A stretch of DNA of 64,000 bases from Paractinoplanes tereljensis (lineage in GTDB: Bacteria > Actinomycetota > Actinomycetes > Mycobacteriales > Micromonosporaceae). The position numbers were made by a program, and so were the translations under genes. Shown here in pieces: positions 1-7,586 of the stretch. The notes beneath the pieces are model-generated. The model worked only from the letters and a program-made list of their open reading frames with translations, was not told where the DNA came from and searched no databases. Position 1 is the stretch's first letter. Every line of letters begins with the position of its first letter. The stretch spans positions 372,001 through 436,000 of the forward strand of contig NZ_BOMY01000002.1 of the NCBI RefSeq assembly GCF_016862435.1, written 5' to 3'.

Positions 1-114
1 GAACCCGAGCCCGGCCGCCACCACGGCGAGCAGGCCGAGAACGCTGCGCTCGGCAAAATGCCGGATCGGCGCCCAGCCGGCGCGTTCCACCACCCGGTTG
101 TCGTCATCGGTCAT
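1..114 (-). CDS. Partial membrane protein, N-terminus only (possibly PAP2 phosphatase)
   Basis: Only the first 38 codons are inside the window; the reading frame is open to the window edge, so the rest lies to the left. It starts at an ATG 30 bp after the stop of the YihY-type gene on the same strand. The visible part has an acidic, soluble N-terminus followed by a hydrophobic stretch (residues 24-38, rich in L, V, A and G) that looks like a first membrane helix. Its place after a lipid kinase and a YihY protein would suit a PAP2-family lipid phosphatase, but no catalytic motif is visible, so that is a guess from context. Confidence 0.6.
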   Translation of the reverse strand, partial: MTDDDNRVVERAGWAPIRHFAERSVLGLLAVVAAGLGF

Positions 115-144
115 GAGCGGGCGTTTACCCGCCGGGATCGATCG

Positions 145-1152
145 CTACACGGACCGCCGGGCCTTACGTCCGCGCGCCCGGGGGATCTCGCCGGTCAGGC
201 CGGGTTTCCAGCTGTCCTGTTTCGCCGGTCGGCGCACGCCGACCCGGGTGGCCTCCAGCTGGGCCGCGAACGCCACCCCGAGGAACAGCGCGATGCCGGT
301 CAGGTTGGCCCACAGCAGCAGCGCGATCACGCCGGTGAGCGGGCCGTAGGTGGCGCCGAAGCCGCCGCTGACCCGGACGTACCCGGCCAGCAGCAGGCTG
401 ACCAGCCACCACAGGACGGTGGAGACGACCGCGCCGAACAGCAACCAGGACAGACCGGGCTGGTGGCGGCGCGGGGCGTACCGGAAGATCAGGCCGACCG
501 CGACCACGATCAGCACCAGGCTGACCGGCCAGCGCACCACGTCCCAGGCCACCCGCAGGTGGCCGCCCCAGCCCCAATGTCGTTCGGCCGATTCGCCGAA
601 CGGGCGGCCGGCCACCAGCAGCACGAAGCCGAACAGCGCGGGCAGGCCGGCCAGGAGCGCGAGGATCGCGGCCCGGACGTACTTGAGCAGGGCCGGGCGG
701 TCGCGCTCGACGCCGTAGATGCGGTTGGCGCCGCGCTCGATCTGGGCCATCGCGGTGGTCAGCGCGACCAGGCCGGTGAGCAGACCGAGGAACAGGGCGA
801 CCTCGCCGGCGTCCCGGCTGCGCTCGGTGTCGGCCAGCAGCTCGCGCACCAGCGACTCGCTCTGCCCGGGGGTGATCGAAGCGATCGTGTCGGCCACGAC
901 CTGGCCGGGGGTTTCCGCGCCGAGGTCGGCGGCCAGGCCGGCCACCGCGATCATGAACGGTACGGCGGCCAGGCACAGCTGGAACGCGAAGGCGCGGGCG
1001 TGGCTGAACCCGTCGCCGTAGCGGAACCGGATGAACGCGTCGCGAACCAGCGGCCAGCGGCCGTAGCGGCGCAGGGCGAGCAGCGCGTCGTCGGCGGACA
1101 GCTCGTCGCCGCTCATGTCCCGGGTTTCCGGGACCGGCTCGGTCGAACTCAC
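145..1152 (-). CDS. YihY/virulence factor BrkB family membrane protein
   Basis: A 335-residue polytopic inner-membrane protein. The GTG start overlaps the stop of the upstream lipid kinase gene (GTGA), so the two are translationally coupled. A soluble N-terminus of about 60 residues is followed by about six hydrophobic segments, with an RYGDGFSHARAFAFQL entry helix, the YAPRRHQPG loop near residue 230 and TYGPLTGVIALLLWANLTG near the C-terminal end, all typical of the YihY/BrkB fold. The family was once called RNase BN in error; its transport or lipid role is not established. Family assignment is firm, function is not. Confidence 0.9.
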   Translation of the reverse strand: MSSTEPVPETRDMSGDELSADDALLALRRYGRWPLVRDAFIRFRYGDGFSHARAFAFQLCLAAVPFMIAVAGLAADLGAETPGQVVADTIASITPGQSESLVRELLADTERSRDAGEVALFLGLLTGLVALTTAMAQIERGANRIYGVERDRPALLKYVRAAILALLAGLPALFGFVLLVAGRPFGESAERHWGWGGHLRVAWDVVRWPVSLVLIVVAVGLIFRYAPRRHQPGLSWLLFGAVVSTVLWWLVSLLLAGYVRVSGGFGATYGPLTGVIALLLWANLTGIALFLGVAFAAQLEATRVGVRRPAKQDSWKPGLTGEIPRARGRKARRSV

Positions 1153-2102
1153 GAGCGGAGGTCCTCGGCGTTCTTCTTCGCGACCGTCACGTCGTACGCC
1201 AGATCGGGATCGCTGTCCGGAAGTGGCACGCAGAGCAGAAGCGCCCGGGGTTTGATGCTGATCTTCATGCTGCGACCGGGCTCGATCAGGTCGCCGTCGA
1301 GCTGCCGCTGTTCCTGCTGCTTGGTGTAGATCTCGATGCGCTCGGCGGTGAACGTCTCCATCAGCGGCACCCGCTCCCGGCGGCTTACCACCGCCAAGGC
1401 GAGGCTGGCCCAGTGACCGAGATTGTTCGGGCTGAGGATGGCCACGTCGAGCTTGCCGTCGGCCGGGTCGGCCTTGCTGAGCAGCCGCACGCCACCCTGC
1501 AGGCGGCCCACGTTGCCGACGATCACCGACCGCGGGCGGCGCGGCAGCGAGCGCCCGCCGTCCAGCACGATGCGCGCCCGCATCGGACGGTCGCGCAGGT
1601 GGCGGGCGGCCCCGACGACGTAGGCCAGCCAGCCGATGTGCTTCTTCGCCGTCTCCGACGTGCCGGCCAGCATCTGCGCGTCGAAGCCCATCCCGGCCAT
1701 CACCGCGAAGCAGAGGTCACCCATCACCCCGACGTCGATGCGGCGGCGGCCGCCGTCCAGCGCCACCTGCACGCCGGTGGCCGGGTCGCCGGCCAGGCCC
1801 AGGTTGGCGGCGAGCAGGTTGCCGGTGCCGGCCGGCAGCACCGCCATCGCGACGTCGGAGCCGGCCAGCGCGGTGACCACGGCCATCACCGTGCCGTCGC
1901 CGCCGCAGGCGAAGATCAGCTCGGCGCCGTCCTTGACGGCCTCTTTGGTCTGACCGCGGCCCGGATCCTCGGGAGTGGTCTCGTACCACTTGGGCAGGGG
2001 CCAGCCCTTGCCGCTCAGCCCATGCTCGACCATGCGGCGCAACTCGTCGACATCGTCGACCTTGGTGGGATTGAAGACGACCGCGCTCCGAGGACCTGTC
2101 AC
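1149..2102 (-). CDS. Diacylglycerol kinase-family lipid kinase
   Basis: A 317-residue DAGK catalytic-domain protein (DgkB/YegS type) expected to phosphorylate diacylglycerol or a related lipid at the membrane using ATP. The nucleotide-binding motif GGDGTVMAV lies near residue 70 and GTGNLLAANLG near residue 97; the C-terminal half is the beta-sandwich domain ending in PLPDSDPDLAYDVTVAKK. I chose the GTG at 2102 because the family signature AVVFNPTKV follows at once; an upstream ATG at 2294 would add 64 Arg/Ser-rich residues overlapping the divergent gene. The end overlaps the next start (GTGA), consistent with one operon with the YihY-type gene. Confidence 0.9.
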   Translation of the reverse strand: MTGPRSAVVFNPTKVDDVDELRRMVEHGLSGKGWPLPKWYETTPEDPGRGQTKEAVKDGAELIFACGGDGTVMAVVTALAGSDVAMAVLPAGTGNLLAANLGLAGDPATGVQVALDGGRRRIDVGVMGDLCFAVMAGMGFDAQMLAGTSETAKKHIGWLAYVVGAARHLRDRPMRARIVLDGGRSLPRRPRSVIVGNVGRLQGGVRLLSKADPADGKLDVAILSPNNLGHWASLALAVVSRRERVPLMETFTAERIEIYTKQQEQRQLDGDLIEPGRSMKISIKPRALLLCVPLPDSDPDLAYDVTVAKKNAEDLRS

Positions 2103-2155
2103 GCCGTCAGTGTGCCGGAAGCTTGAGTTGGCGGCGACTCGGGAATCATGCAGGG

Positions 2156-2656
2156 GTGAGTGACTTGACATACTCCCCCGTCGGCGGAACCCAGACCGGT
2201 CTGCGGCCGCCCGGCTTCCGGCACCTGTTCTTCCGGATGCCACTCGGCTCGGGCACCGACCTCTACGAACGTGCCGGTTCGCACGTTCTGTCATTCCGGA
2301 TGCATCGGGCCACCGGCGCCCGCGTCGTCACCTCGGGGCCGGAGGCCGCGCCGGGCGTGCGACTCACCGTCGGGGTCGGGCCGCTGAGCGTCCCCTGCGA
2401 GGTGATTTGGACCGAAAAAACCGAAAAAAGGACCGGCTGGGGGTACGGAACATTGCCCGGCCACCAAGCGAGCGGTGAGGAGGCCTTCTTCGTCGAACGG
2501 GACGAGCGGGACCGGGTCTGGTTCACGGTGTTCGCGTACAGCCGACCGGCCCGCCTGCCGATGCGCCTCGCCGGGCCGTTCGCGGTGGTCGGCCAGCACG
2601 TTTACGCCCGCCTGTGCGGCCGGGCGCTGAAACGGCTCTGTACGGTGAACGCGTGA
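2156..2656 (+). CDS. DUF1990 family protein
   Basis: A 166-residue protein of the DUF1990 family, found in actinobacteria and plants and without a known biochemical role. The family hallmark is visible at the start (LTYSPVGGTQTGLRPPGFRH), with a GWGYGTLPGHQASGEEAF segment near residue 100 where the family has a conserved G-Y-GTL..HP..GEE pattern. I chose the GTG at 2156 since the conserved domain begins immediately; the ATG at 2123 would add 11 residues. Short A-runs encode TEKTEKR. The 3' end overlaps the next gene by 4 bp (GTGA), starting a three-gene coupled operon. Confidence 0.85.
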   Translation: MSDLTYSPVGGTQTGLRPPGFRHLFFRMPLGSGTDLYERAGSHVLSFRMHRATGARVVTSGPEAAPGVRLTVGVGPLSVPCEVIWTEKTEKRTGWGYGTLPGHQASGEEAFFVERDERDRVWFTVFAYSRPARLPMRLAGPFAVVGQHVYARLCGRALKRLCTVNA

Positions 2657-3429
2657 GCACGACGTCGGTCACCTGGTGGGGCCACAGCACCGTGTGGCTC
2701 GCCGACTCCGGCACCACCCTGCTGACCGACCCGGTCCTCACCGACCGCGTAGCCCACCTGCGCCGGATGGCCGGTGTCACCCCGCGGCTGGCCGCCCCGC
2801 CCGACGCCGTGCTGCTGTCCCACCTGCACGCCGACCACTTCCACCTGGCCTCGCTGCGGATCGTGCCCGGCTCGCCCCGGCTGATCATGCCGCGCGGCGC
2901 CGCCGCGTTCGTGGCCAAGAGCCTCGGCCCGGGTTACGCCCGCCGCTGCGTCGAGGTCTCCCCGGGCGAGGAGGTCACCGTCGGCGACGTGACGGTCCGG
3001 GCCGTGCCGGCCGCCCACGAGGGTGGCCGCGGCCCCTGGTCCCGCGAGCGCGCCGAGGCCATCGGCTTCGTCGTCGAGGGTTCCGCCCGCACCTGGTTCG
3101 CCGGCGACACCGGCCTGTTCGACGAGATGACCGCGATCGGCCCGCTCGACCTGGCCCTGGTCCCGGTCGGTGGCTGGGGCCCGACCCTCGGCGCGCACCA
3201 CCACCTGGACGCGGCCGACGCGGTCGAGGCGGTGCGCCGGATGAAGGCGGCCTGGGCGGTGCCGGTGCACTACGGCACGCTGTGGCCGATCGGCATGGGC
3301 CGGGTCCGCTCACACATGTTCCGCGACCCCGGCACCCGGTTCGCCGAGCTGGCCGCGGAACGCGCGCCGGAGGTGCACGTCCGGGTGCTCGACCAGGGCG
3401 AATCGGTGACCATCGGGCGCGGCGAGTGA
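2653..3429 (+). CDS. MBL-fold metallo-hydrolase (UlaG/NAPE-PLD-like)
   Basis: A 258-residue metallo-beta-lactamase-fold hydrolase. The metal-binding signature HLHADHF lies near residue 57, AAHEG near 120, FAGDTG near 152 and HYGT near 208. The short WWGHSTVWL N-terminus and the C-terminal histidine region resemble the UlaG lactonase and NAPE-phospholipase D group, so the substrate may be a phosphodiester or lactone, but it cannot be read from sequence. The GTG start lies inside the stop of the DUF1990 gene, and the gene ends with a GTGA overlap into the DedA-like gene. Probably cytoplasmic; no signal peptide. Confidence 0.9.
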   Translation: MSTTSVTWWGHSTVWLADSGTTLLTDPVLTDRVAHLRRMAGVTPRLAAPPDAVLLSHLHADHFHLASLRIVPGSPRLIMPRGAAAFVAKSLGPGYARRCVEVSPGEEVTVGDVTVRAVPAAHEGGRGPWSRERAEAIGFVVEGSARTWFAGDTGLFDEMTAIGPLDLALVPVGGWGPTLGAHHHLDAADAVEAVRRMKAAWAVPVHYGTLWPIGMGRVRSHMFRDPGTRFAELAAERAPEVHVRVLDQGESVTIGRGE

Positions 3430-4004
3430 TCGCCTACCTCGGTGCCATGGCGTGGTTGTTCGCCGTGGTCTGTTTCGGCGCCATCATCCCGATCGTGCCG
3501 ACCGGCGCGGCCGTGAGCGGCGCCGCCACCCTCGCCTTCCACGAACACCATCCACTCACCATCGTGCTGGTGATCGCGTTCGGCGCGGCCGGCGCCTACG
3601 TCGGCGACCTGGCGATGTACGCGATGTGCCGGCTCGGCGGCGAGAAACTGGCCCGCCGCCTGCGCTGGCTGCGCGACGAGGAACACCTGGCCTCGGTCAA
3701 GCTGCGGCTGGAGAAGAGCCCGCTCCCGGTGCTGCTGGTGTCCCGGCTGATCCCCGGCGGCCGGGTGCCGGTGCTGCTGGCGGCGGCGTTCCTGGGCCTG
3801 TCCTGGCGCACCTTCGTGGCGGCCAACCTGCCGGCCTGCGCCCTGTGGGCGGCCGTTTACGCCGCCGTCGGGGTGGCCGGCGGCTCGATCTTCCCGAAGC
3901 CCTGGGAAGGCGTCGTCGCCGCGGTCGTCCTCATCCTGGTCGTCAACCAGTCCATCTCGTGGTGGCAAAAACGCCGCGACGCCCGCACAGCGCCTAGTAC
4001 TTGA
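3426..4004 (+). CDS. DedA/VTT-domain family membrane protein
   Basis: A 192-residue integral membrane protein. The DedA-type features are the F-G-x-x-x-P-x-x-P motif (FGAIIPIVPTGAAV, residues 15-28), an amphipathic middle region, and the signature SRLIPGGRVPVLLAAAFLG near residue 110 (R-x-x-P-G-x-R), which in DedA proteins faces the membrane and is linked to lipid (polyprenyl-phosphate or phospholipid) flipping. The GTG start sits within the metallo-hydrolase stop. With a phosphodiesterase-like partner upstream, a shared lipid-related job is plausible. The 3' end overlaps the convergent serine hydrolase gene by 11 bp. Confidence 0.85.
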   Translation: MIAYLGAMAWLFAVVCFGAIIPIVPTGAAVSGAATLAFHEHHPLTIVLVIAFGAAGAYVGDLAMYAMCRLGGEKLARRLRWLRDEEHLASVKLRLEKSPLPVLLVSRLIPGGRVPVLLAAAFLGLSWRTFVAANLPACALWAAVYAAVGVAGGSIFPKPWEGVVAAVVLILVVNQSISWWQKRRDARTAPST

Positions 4005-4905
4005 GGTACTGACGGGTCAACTTGGCCGCCTTCTCCACCACCGCGATGCCGCCGGACATCGACGCGTGGCCGTGCGACAGCACCGCGATCGAGACGTCGG
4101 TGTCGTCACCGGTGATCCGGCCGACGGTGTTGATGATCCAGCGGTTGCTCTCGGTCGAACGCGGCAACCAGCCGTTCTTGACCGTGGTGGTCTCGCCGGT
4201 CGTGGCGGCGGCCGGCACCCCCCAGTCCTGCCCCTCGTCGACCGTGCTCATCAGTGTGAAGGCCAGCTTGCGCGAGTCGGCGTCCAGCGGGCCGCTGGTG
4301 TCGACCAGCTCGCCGAGCAGCTTCACCTGGTCGTCGACGGTGGTGCGGGTCAGGCCCCAGGCGCTGTTGACCGTGGTCTGGGTGAGGCCGAGGCGCTTGT
4401 CGCACTTCTGGATCGCGGGCGCCTTGCCGAGCCGGGAGAACAGCGAGGTGGTGGCGTCGTTGTCGCTCAGCCGGATCATGCGCTTGGCCAGCGCCAACTC
4501 GGTCGCCGAGACATCGCGCTGCTTGTCCTGCGCGGTGAGCAGCAGGCACGCGAGCACCTGCACCTTCACCACGCTGGCCGTCTCGTATTTCTCCGAGCCG
4601 CGGAACGAATATTTCTCGCCGGTCTTCTTGTCGAGCACGGCCACCGAGAACTCGGGCACCGTAGCCGCGTACTTCTTCAGCGCGGCGTCCAGCGCCTTGA
4701 CCTGCTTGGCGTGCTCCGCGGCCGCGATCTCCTCCGGGGTCGGCCCGGTGGGCGTGGGGGAAGCCTTGGGCTCGTCCTGAAACACCCCGGCCAGTGACTT
4801 CGCACCGTTACCGGCAGTGTCGTTCATCATGCCCACACCGACCAGCCCGGCACCCCCCAGGACTCCCACAGCCGCCACCGCCAGAATCCAGATTCGAGTA
4901 CGCAC
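3994..4905 (-). CDS. Secreted/membrane-anchored class A beta-lactamase-like serine hydrolase
   Basis: A 303-residue protein with an N-terminal hydrophobic anchor (residues 5-27), a Pro/Thr-rich linker (48-58) and a penicillin-binding/beta-lactamase fold. All three active-site motifs are present: SVVK (S111, K114), SDN (147-149) and KNG (243-245) in place of the usual KTG/KSG. The class A Glu-166 motif (ExxLN) is not evident, so it may be a transpeptidase-like or accessory cell-wall enzyme and not a true beta-lactamase. I chose the GTG at 4905 because the signal anchor starts there; the upstream ATG at 5043 would add 46 non-hydrophobic residues. Confidence 0.85.
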   Translation of the reverse strand: MRTRIWILAVAAVGVLGGAGLVGVGMMNDTAGNGAKSLAGVFQDEPKASPTPTGPTPEEIAAAEHAKQVKALDAALKKYAATVPEFSVAVLDKKTGEKYSFRGSEKYETASVVKVQVLACLLLTAQDKQRDVSATELALAKRMIRLSDNDATTSLFSRLGKAPAIQKCDKRLGLTQTTVNSAWGLTRTTVDDQVKLLGELVDTSGPLDADSRKLAFTLMSTVDEGQDWGVPAAATTGETTTVKNGWLPRSTESNRWIINTVGRITGDDTDVSIAVLSHGHASMSGGIAVVEKAAKLTRQYLKY

Positions 4906-5052
4906 TGAGCCATAGTGCCGTGTTCGCGCCGATTTTGGGCGGCCCGACCCCCGGTGCATACGAAGTTGACAGAGACTTTCCACCCACGGAACACCCCCGC
5001 TCACGGCGTGTGATCGATCGCGGAGCGAGACAGCCGGGCGCATGATGGGTAA

Positions 5053-5757
5053 ATGCCGTTCCCGTTCCTGTCACCCGCCGCGCTCGCCGACCTGACCCGC
5101 GCCACCATCGGCCAGGCGCTGGAGATCGCCGCCGCGGCCGCGACCCTGCCGGTTCGGGTGCTGAGCGCCCTGGGCCAGGCCGAGCTGCTGGTCAGCCGCA
5201 TAACGGTGCTGGCCGACCAGGCCGAGTTGCTGATCGGCCGGGTCTCGGTGATCGTCGACGAGGCGGAAACCACCGTGGTCGAGGCCCGGGCGATCACCTC
5301 CGGCGCGTCGGTGGTGGTTCGCGAGGCCGGCGGCATCACCCAGGCCGCGTCGTCGGTGGTCGGCGAGGCGGCCGGCATCACCGACGCCGCCTCCGGCATC
5401 AGCGCCGAGGCCGCCGCGGTGATCCATCAGGCGAAGGCGGCCGCGCTGGACGCCACAGAGCTGCTGGAGGCGTACGCCGACACGCTGCGCAAGGGAGCTC
5501 CGCTGGCGGCCCGCTTCGTGGACGAGCTGTCCCCGGAGGAGGTAACCGCCGCGATCCGGATGGTCGACCAGCTCCCCCAGCTGCGCGCCCACCTGGTGGA
5601 CGACGTGATGCCGCTGCTGGCCAAGCTCGACCAGGTCGGCCCCGACCTGCACAAACTCCTGGAGGTGACGGAAGACCTGCGCCTGGCCATAGCCGGCATC
5701 CCCGGCCTGAAGATGCTCCGCCGCCGCGGCGAGGACAAAATCGAACAGGGCGACTAA
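5053..5757 (+). CDS. Hypothetical repetitive helical (apolipoprotein-like) protein
   Basis: A 234-residue protein I do not recognise by function. The first 60% (residues 15-150) is a run of short alanine/valine-rich amphipathic repeats with period about 11-15, built on patterns such as ITxAAS, VVxEA and AELLxxR, predicting long helical hairpins like apolipoproteins or phage tail-fibre stalks. The C-terminus is more ordinary and ends in IPGLKMLRRRGEDKIEQGD, a tail I associate with actinobacterial proteins often misannotated as RuBisCO large subunit; nothing of RuBisCO is present. No signal peptide. The 3' end overlaps the convergent DinB gene by 4 bp. Confidence 0.75.
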   Translation: MPFPFLSPAALADLTRATIGQALEIAAAAATLPVRVLSALGQAELLVSRITVLADQAELLIGRVSVIVDEAETTVVEARAITSGASVVVREAGGITQAASSVVGEAAGITDAASGISAEAAAVIHQAKAAALDATELLEAYADTLRKGAPLAARFVDELSPEEVTAAIRMVDQLPQLRAHLVDDVMPLLAKLDQVGPDLHKLLEVTEDLRLAIAGIPGLKMLRRRGEDKIEQGD

Positions 5758-6233
5758 CGCAGTACGTCGAGCATCAGGTCAAGATGCCCCCGGTGCTGAG
5801 CGGTCTCCCGAATCATGTGCACGAACAGCCACCGCAGACTGACCGGCCCCTTGCCGAACGACGGCGAAGCGGCCACCGCATCCAGGTCAGGCTGCCCCGC
5901 GGCCACCGCCCGGCTACGCGCACAGCCCGCCGCATAGAGAGCCGCCAACTCGGCCACCGTGTCGCCGGCCGCCGATTCCCAGGCCCATTCCTCCGCGTCA
6001 CCGTCCACCCAGGGCGCCGGCCAGTCGCCCCCGGCGAACTTCCAGGTGAACCAGAGGTCTTCCATCTGGGCCAGGTGCTTGACGATCCCGCCGATGGTCA
6101 TCGCGGTGTCCGGCAGCAACCGCGCCGCGGCATCCTCATCAGCCAGCCCATCCAGCGCCCGAAGCACCCCCGCGCGATGCTCCTCGAGAAATCCTTCGAG
6201 CGTCGTCCGCTCGTCCCCCCGCAGGTCGCTCAT
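5754..6233 (-). CDS. DinB family protein (putative mycothiol-dependent enzyme)
   Basis: A 159-residue four-helix-bundle DinB/DUF664 protein. Putative metal-ligand histidines are placed as in the family: H near residue 51 (GIVKHLAQMEDLW) and the C-terminal pair in QHRGHLDLML. Family members in actinobacteria include mycothiol-dependent maleylpyruvate isomerases and thiol transferases, so a mycothiol S-transferase-like detoxification role is a reasonable guess, but substrate is unknown. It is transcribed away from the MerR-VOC gene, sharing a 94-bp intergenic region with a perfect 15-bp dyad. Confidence 0.85.
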   Translation of the reverse strand: MSDLRGDERTTLEGFLEEHRAGVLRALDGLADEDAAARLLPDTAMTIGGIVKHLAQMEDLWFTWKFAGGDWPAPWVDGDAEEWAWESAAGDTVAELAALYAAGCARSRAVAAGQPDLDAVAASPSFGKGPVSLRWLFVHMIRETAQHRGHLDLMLDVLR

Positions 6234-6250
6234 CGAGCCTCCACCACTTG

Positions 6251-6265
6251 ATAGTCGCCGACTAT
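6251..6265. promoter_or_regulatory. Perfect 15-bp dyad (7-1-7), operator candidate
   Basis: ATAGTCG-C-CGACTAT is a perfect inverted repeat 18 bp upstream of the DinB-family start (6233) and 26 bp upstream of the -35 box of the MerR-VOC gene. It is AT-rich relative to its surroundings. Its position would suit repression of the dinB-like gene or co-control of both. Which protein binds is not shown by the sequence. Confidence 0.5.
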
Positions 6266-6290
6266 TCTGCGTCCCATGCGGCTAGCTCGC

Positions 6291-6328
6291 TTGACCCTGA
6301 CGCGGGTGAGCCTCGCAGAATCGCCTGG
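6291..6328 (+). promoter_or_regulatory. MerR-type promoter, 19-bp spacer, probably leaderless
   Basis: TTGACC (6291-6296) is followed after exactly 19 bp by CAGAAT (6316-6321), the long spacer that MerR-family regulators untwist. The spacer carries a weak dyad (ACCCTGACGC / GGGTGAGCCT). A transcript starting about 7 bp after the -10 would begin at the GTG start codon (6328), so the mRNA would be leaderless; there is no Shine-Dalgarno sequence. The same geometry recurs at 42353-42390. Confidence 0.6.
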
Positions 6329-7146
6329 TGGACGAAAACACGGACGGCCGCTGGCAGATCGGCCAGTTCGCCGAACTGGTAGGCCTGAGCATCCCGCAGC
6401 TACGCCGCTACGACCGGCTGAAGCTGCTAGAACCGGAAAGCCGCGAGCAGCAGACCGGCTACCGCTACTACACAAGCGGCCAGACCGGTGCCGCCCGGGT
6501 TATCGCCCTGCTCCGCTCGCTGGACATGCCCATCGCCGACATCCGCCGCATCTTGGCCGGAGCAGGCGAGGAGGACCGGCGCCATCTGTTCCAGTCCCAT
6601 CGCGCCCGGCTGGAGGCCCGGCTGGACGAAGTCCGCCGCCTGCTGAACGCGGTAGACGCCCTGACCCAGGAGGACACCCCGATGACCGCCCCTACCGACC
6701 TGACCACCTGGCTGCACGTAATGCCAAGGCTCTCAGTCACCGACCTGGACCGCTCCATCGCCTACTACCAGGAAGCCCTCGGCTTCCGCCTGGCCTGGCG
6801 CACCACGGACGGCACGCTGGCCGCCCTGTCCAGTGGCGACATCGAGACGCTGCTGCTGGTCCCCTGGCCCGGCGACGGGCCACCACCCACCCAGGTCGCA
6901 TATGTCTATGTGGAGGATCCCGATACGTTGTGCGCGGAGTACCAGCAGGCCGGCGCCGACGTAGTAGACCCGGTAGCGTCCCGCCCCAACGGAATGCGCG
7001 ACTTCGTAGTACAAGACCCAGACGGCCACCGTTTCACGCTAGGCCGAGGCGAGGACCAGCTGCGCAAGGTAGCCGATCATTACGGCCTAACTCCCGACAC
7101 AATCGCCGTAAATCCCGAGTGGCTGCAGTCCCGAGCCCATCCGTAG
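6328..7146 (+). CDS. MerR-family regulator fused to a VOC/glyoxalase-like domain
   Basis: A 272-residue fusion. Residues 9-75 are a MerR winged HTH (QIGQFAELVGLSIPQLRRYD, GYRYYTSGQ), residues 80-118 a dimerising coiled coil (HLFQSHRARLEARLDEVRRL), and residues 126-250 a vicinal-oxygen-chelate domain of the bleomycin-resistance/glyoxalase type (LSVTDLDRSIAYYQEALGF ... VQDPDGHRFTLGR). The design implies that the VOC domain senses a small molecule, as in TipA-type MerR proteins that bind their inducers. The GTG start at 6328 is favoured because it coincides with the predicted transcription start. The gene probably activates its own promoter. Confidence 0.85.
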   Translation: MDENTDGRWQIGQFAELVGLSIPQLRRYDRLKLLEPESREQQTGYRYYTSGQTGAARVIALLRSLDMPIADIRRILAGAGEEDRRHLFQSHRARLEARLDEVRRLLNAVDALTQEDTPMTAPTDLTTWLHVMPRLSVTDLDRSIAYYQEALGFRLAWRTTDGTLAALSSGDIETLLLVPWPGDGPPPTQVAYVYVEDPDTLCAEYQQAGADVVDPVASRPNGMRDFVVQDPDGHRFTLGRGEDQLRKVADHYGLTPDTIAVNPEWLQSRAHP

Positions 7147-7163
7147 AGCGTTTCAAGACCTCA

Positions 7164-7176
7164 GGGGCACTGCCCC
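7164..7176 (+). terminator. Short GC hairpin after the MerR-VOC gene
   Basis: GGGGC-ACT-GCCCC, a 5-bp stem with a 3-nt loop, begins 18 bp after the MerR-VOC stop. It has no T-tract, so it would be a weak or factor-assisted terminator, as is common in very GC-rich actinomycetes. Confidence 0.4.
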
Positions 7177-7353
7177 CGAACCCCCGGCCGAGCGCTCGAA
7201 GACCGCGTTGCCGATGAGCGCGCGCCTTGCGAGTGGCTGAGTTTCCGGACGGGCGGATTCCGGTCCGCCTCCCGGTTTCTCACCGGTAGGCGGTTCAGAC
7301 CGCCGGACGATGGCGACGCTGCGGTTCGTCGCCCCATCCGTGTAGATCTAGGA

Positions 7354-7382
7354 GAGTTGCTGTCAGGAGCCGACAGCAACTC
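7354..7382. repeat. Perfect 11-bp inverted repeat with 7-nt loop
   Basis: GAGTTGCTGTC (7354-7364) and GACAGCAACTC (7372-7382) are exact reverse complements around the loop AGGAGCC. The right arm is the start of repeat copy A, so the hairpin may be one end of a decayed mobile element. It is not followed by a T-run. Confidence 0.6.
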
Positions 7383-7437
7383 GGCAAGGTCGATACCGCA
7401 GCTGCCGAATTGTCCGGCATGTTGGCACTCCACGCGG
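7367..7437 (-). repeat. Degenerate dispersed repeat, copy A (IDLAELL peptide)
   Basis: On the minus strand this copy encodes AGQFGSCGIDLAELLSAPD. It aligns with copies B and C over about 70 bp, sharing the core read on the plus strand as CAACTCGGCAAGGTC. It lies 32 bp before copy B in the same orientation. Confidence 0.55.
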
Positions 7438-7469
7438 CCTGCGTGTGGATCATGGAGGGGTCCTGTTCT

Positions 7470-7542
7470 GAGCGAGCAGGAACTTCGCAAGGTCAACGTG
7501 TCGATTCACGGATTGCCCGGATTGTCGCGCTTTCGCGGAGGG
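7470..7542 (-). repeat. Degenerate dispersed repeat, copy B (VDLAKFL peptide)
   Basis: Its first 25 bp match copy C at 38766 in 22 of 25 positions. On the minus strand it reads SGQSVNRHVDLAKFLLAQN. The similarity to copy C continues more weakly to a shared GCGCTT-CGGAGG segment. Confidence 0.6.
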
Positions 7543-7586
7543 TTTGACCTCTTGCGGGGTCGGTGATCCAGAGGTAGATGACGGCG

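Noticed and set aside
58..1329. Long open frame antisense to the YihY-type gene
   Set aside because: It is a GC-driven shadow frame, rich in Gln, Gly, Arg and His with no family resemblance; the opposite strand encodes a clear membrane protein.
3994..4905. True class A beta-lactamase conferring resistance
   Set aside because: SxxK, SDN and KNG motifs are present, but the Glu-166 region was not found and the protein is membrane-anchored with a long linker, so a resistance role is not supported.
7161..7496. 111-codon open frame on the minus strand covering repeat copy A
   Set aside because: Only the short DLAELL stretch shows similarity to other copies; the rest is low-complexity and has no ribosome site. 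Described as a repeat instead.
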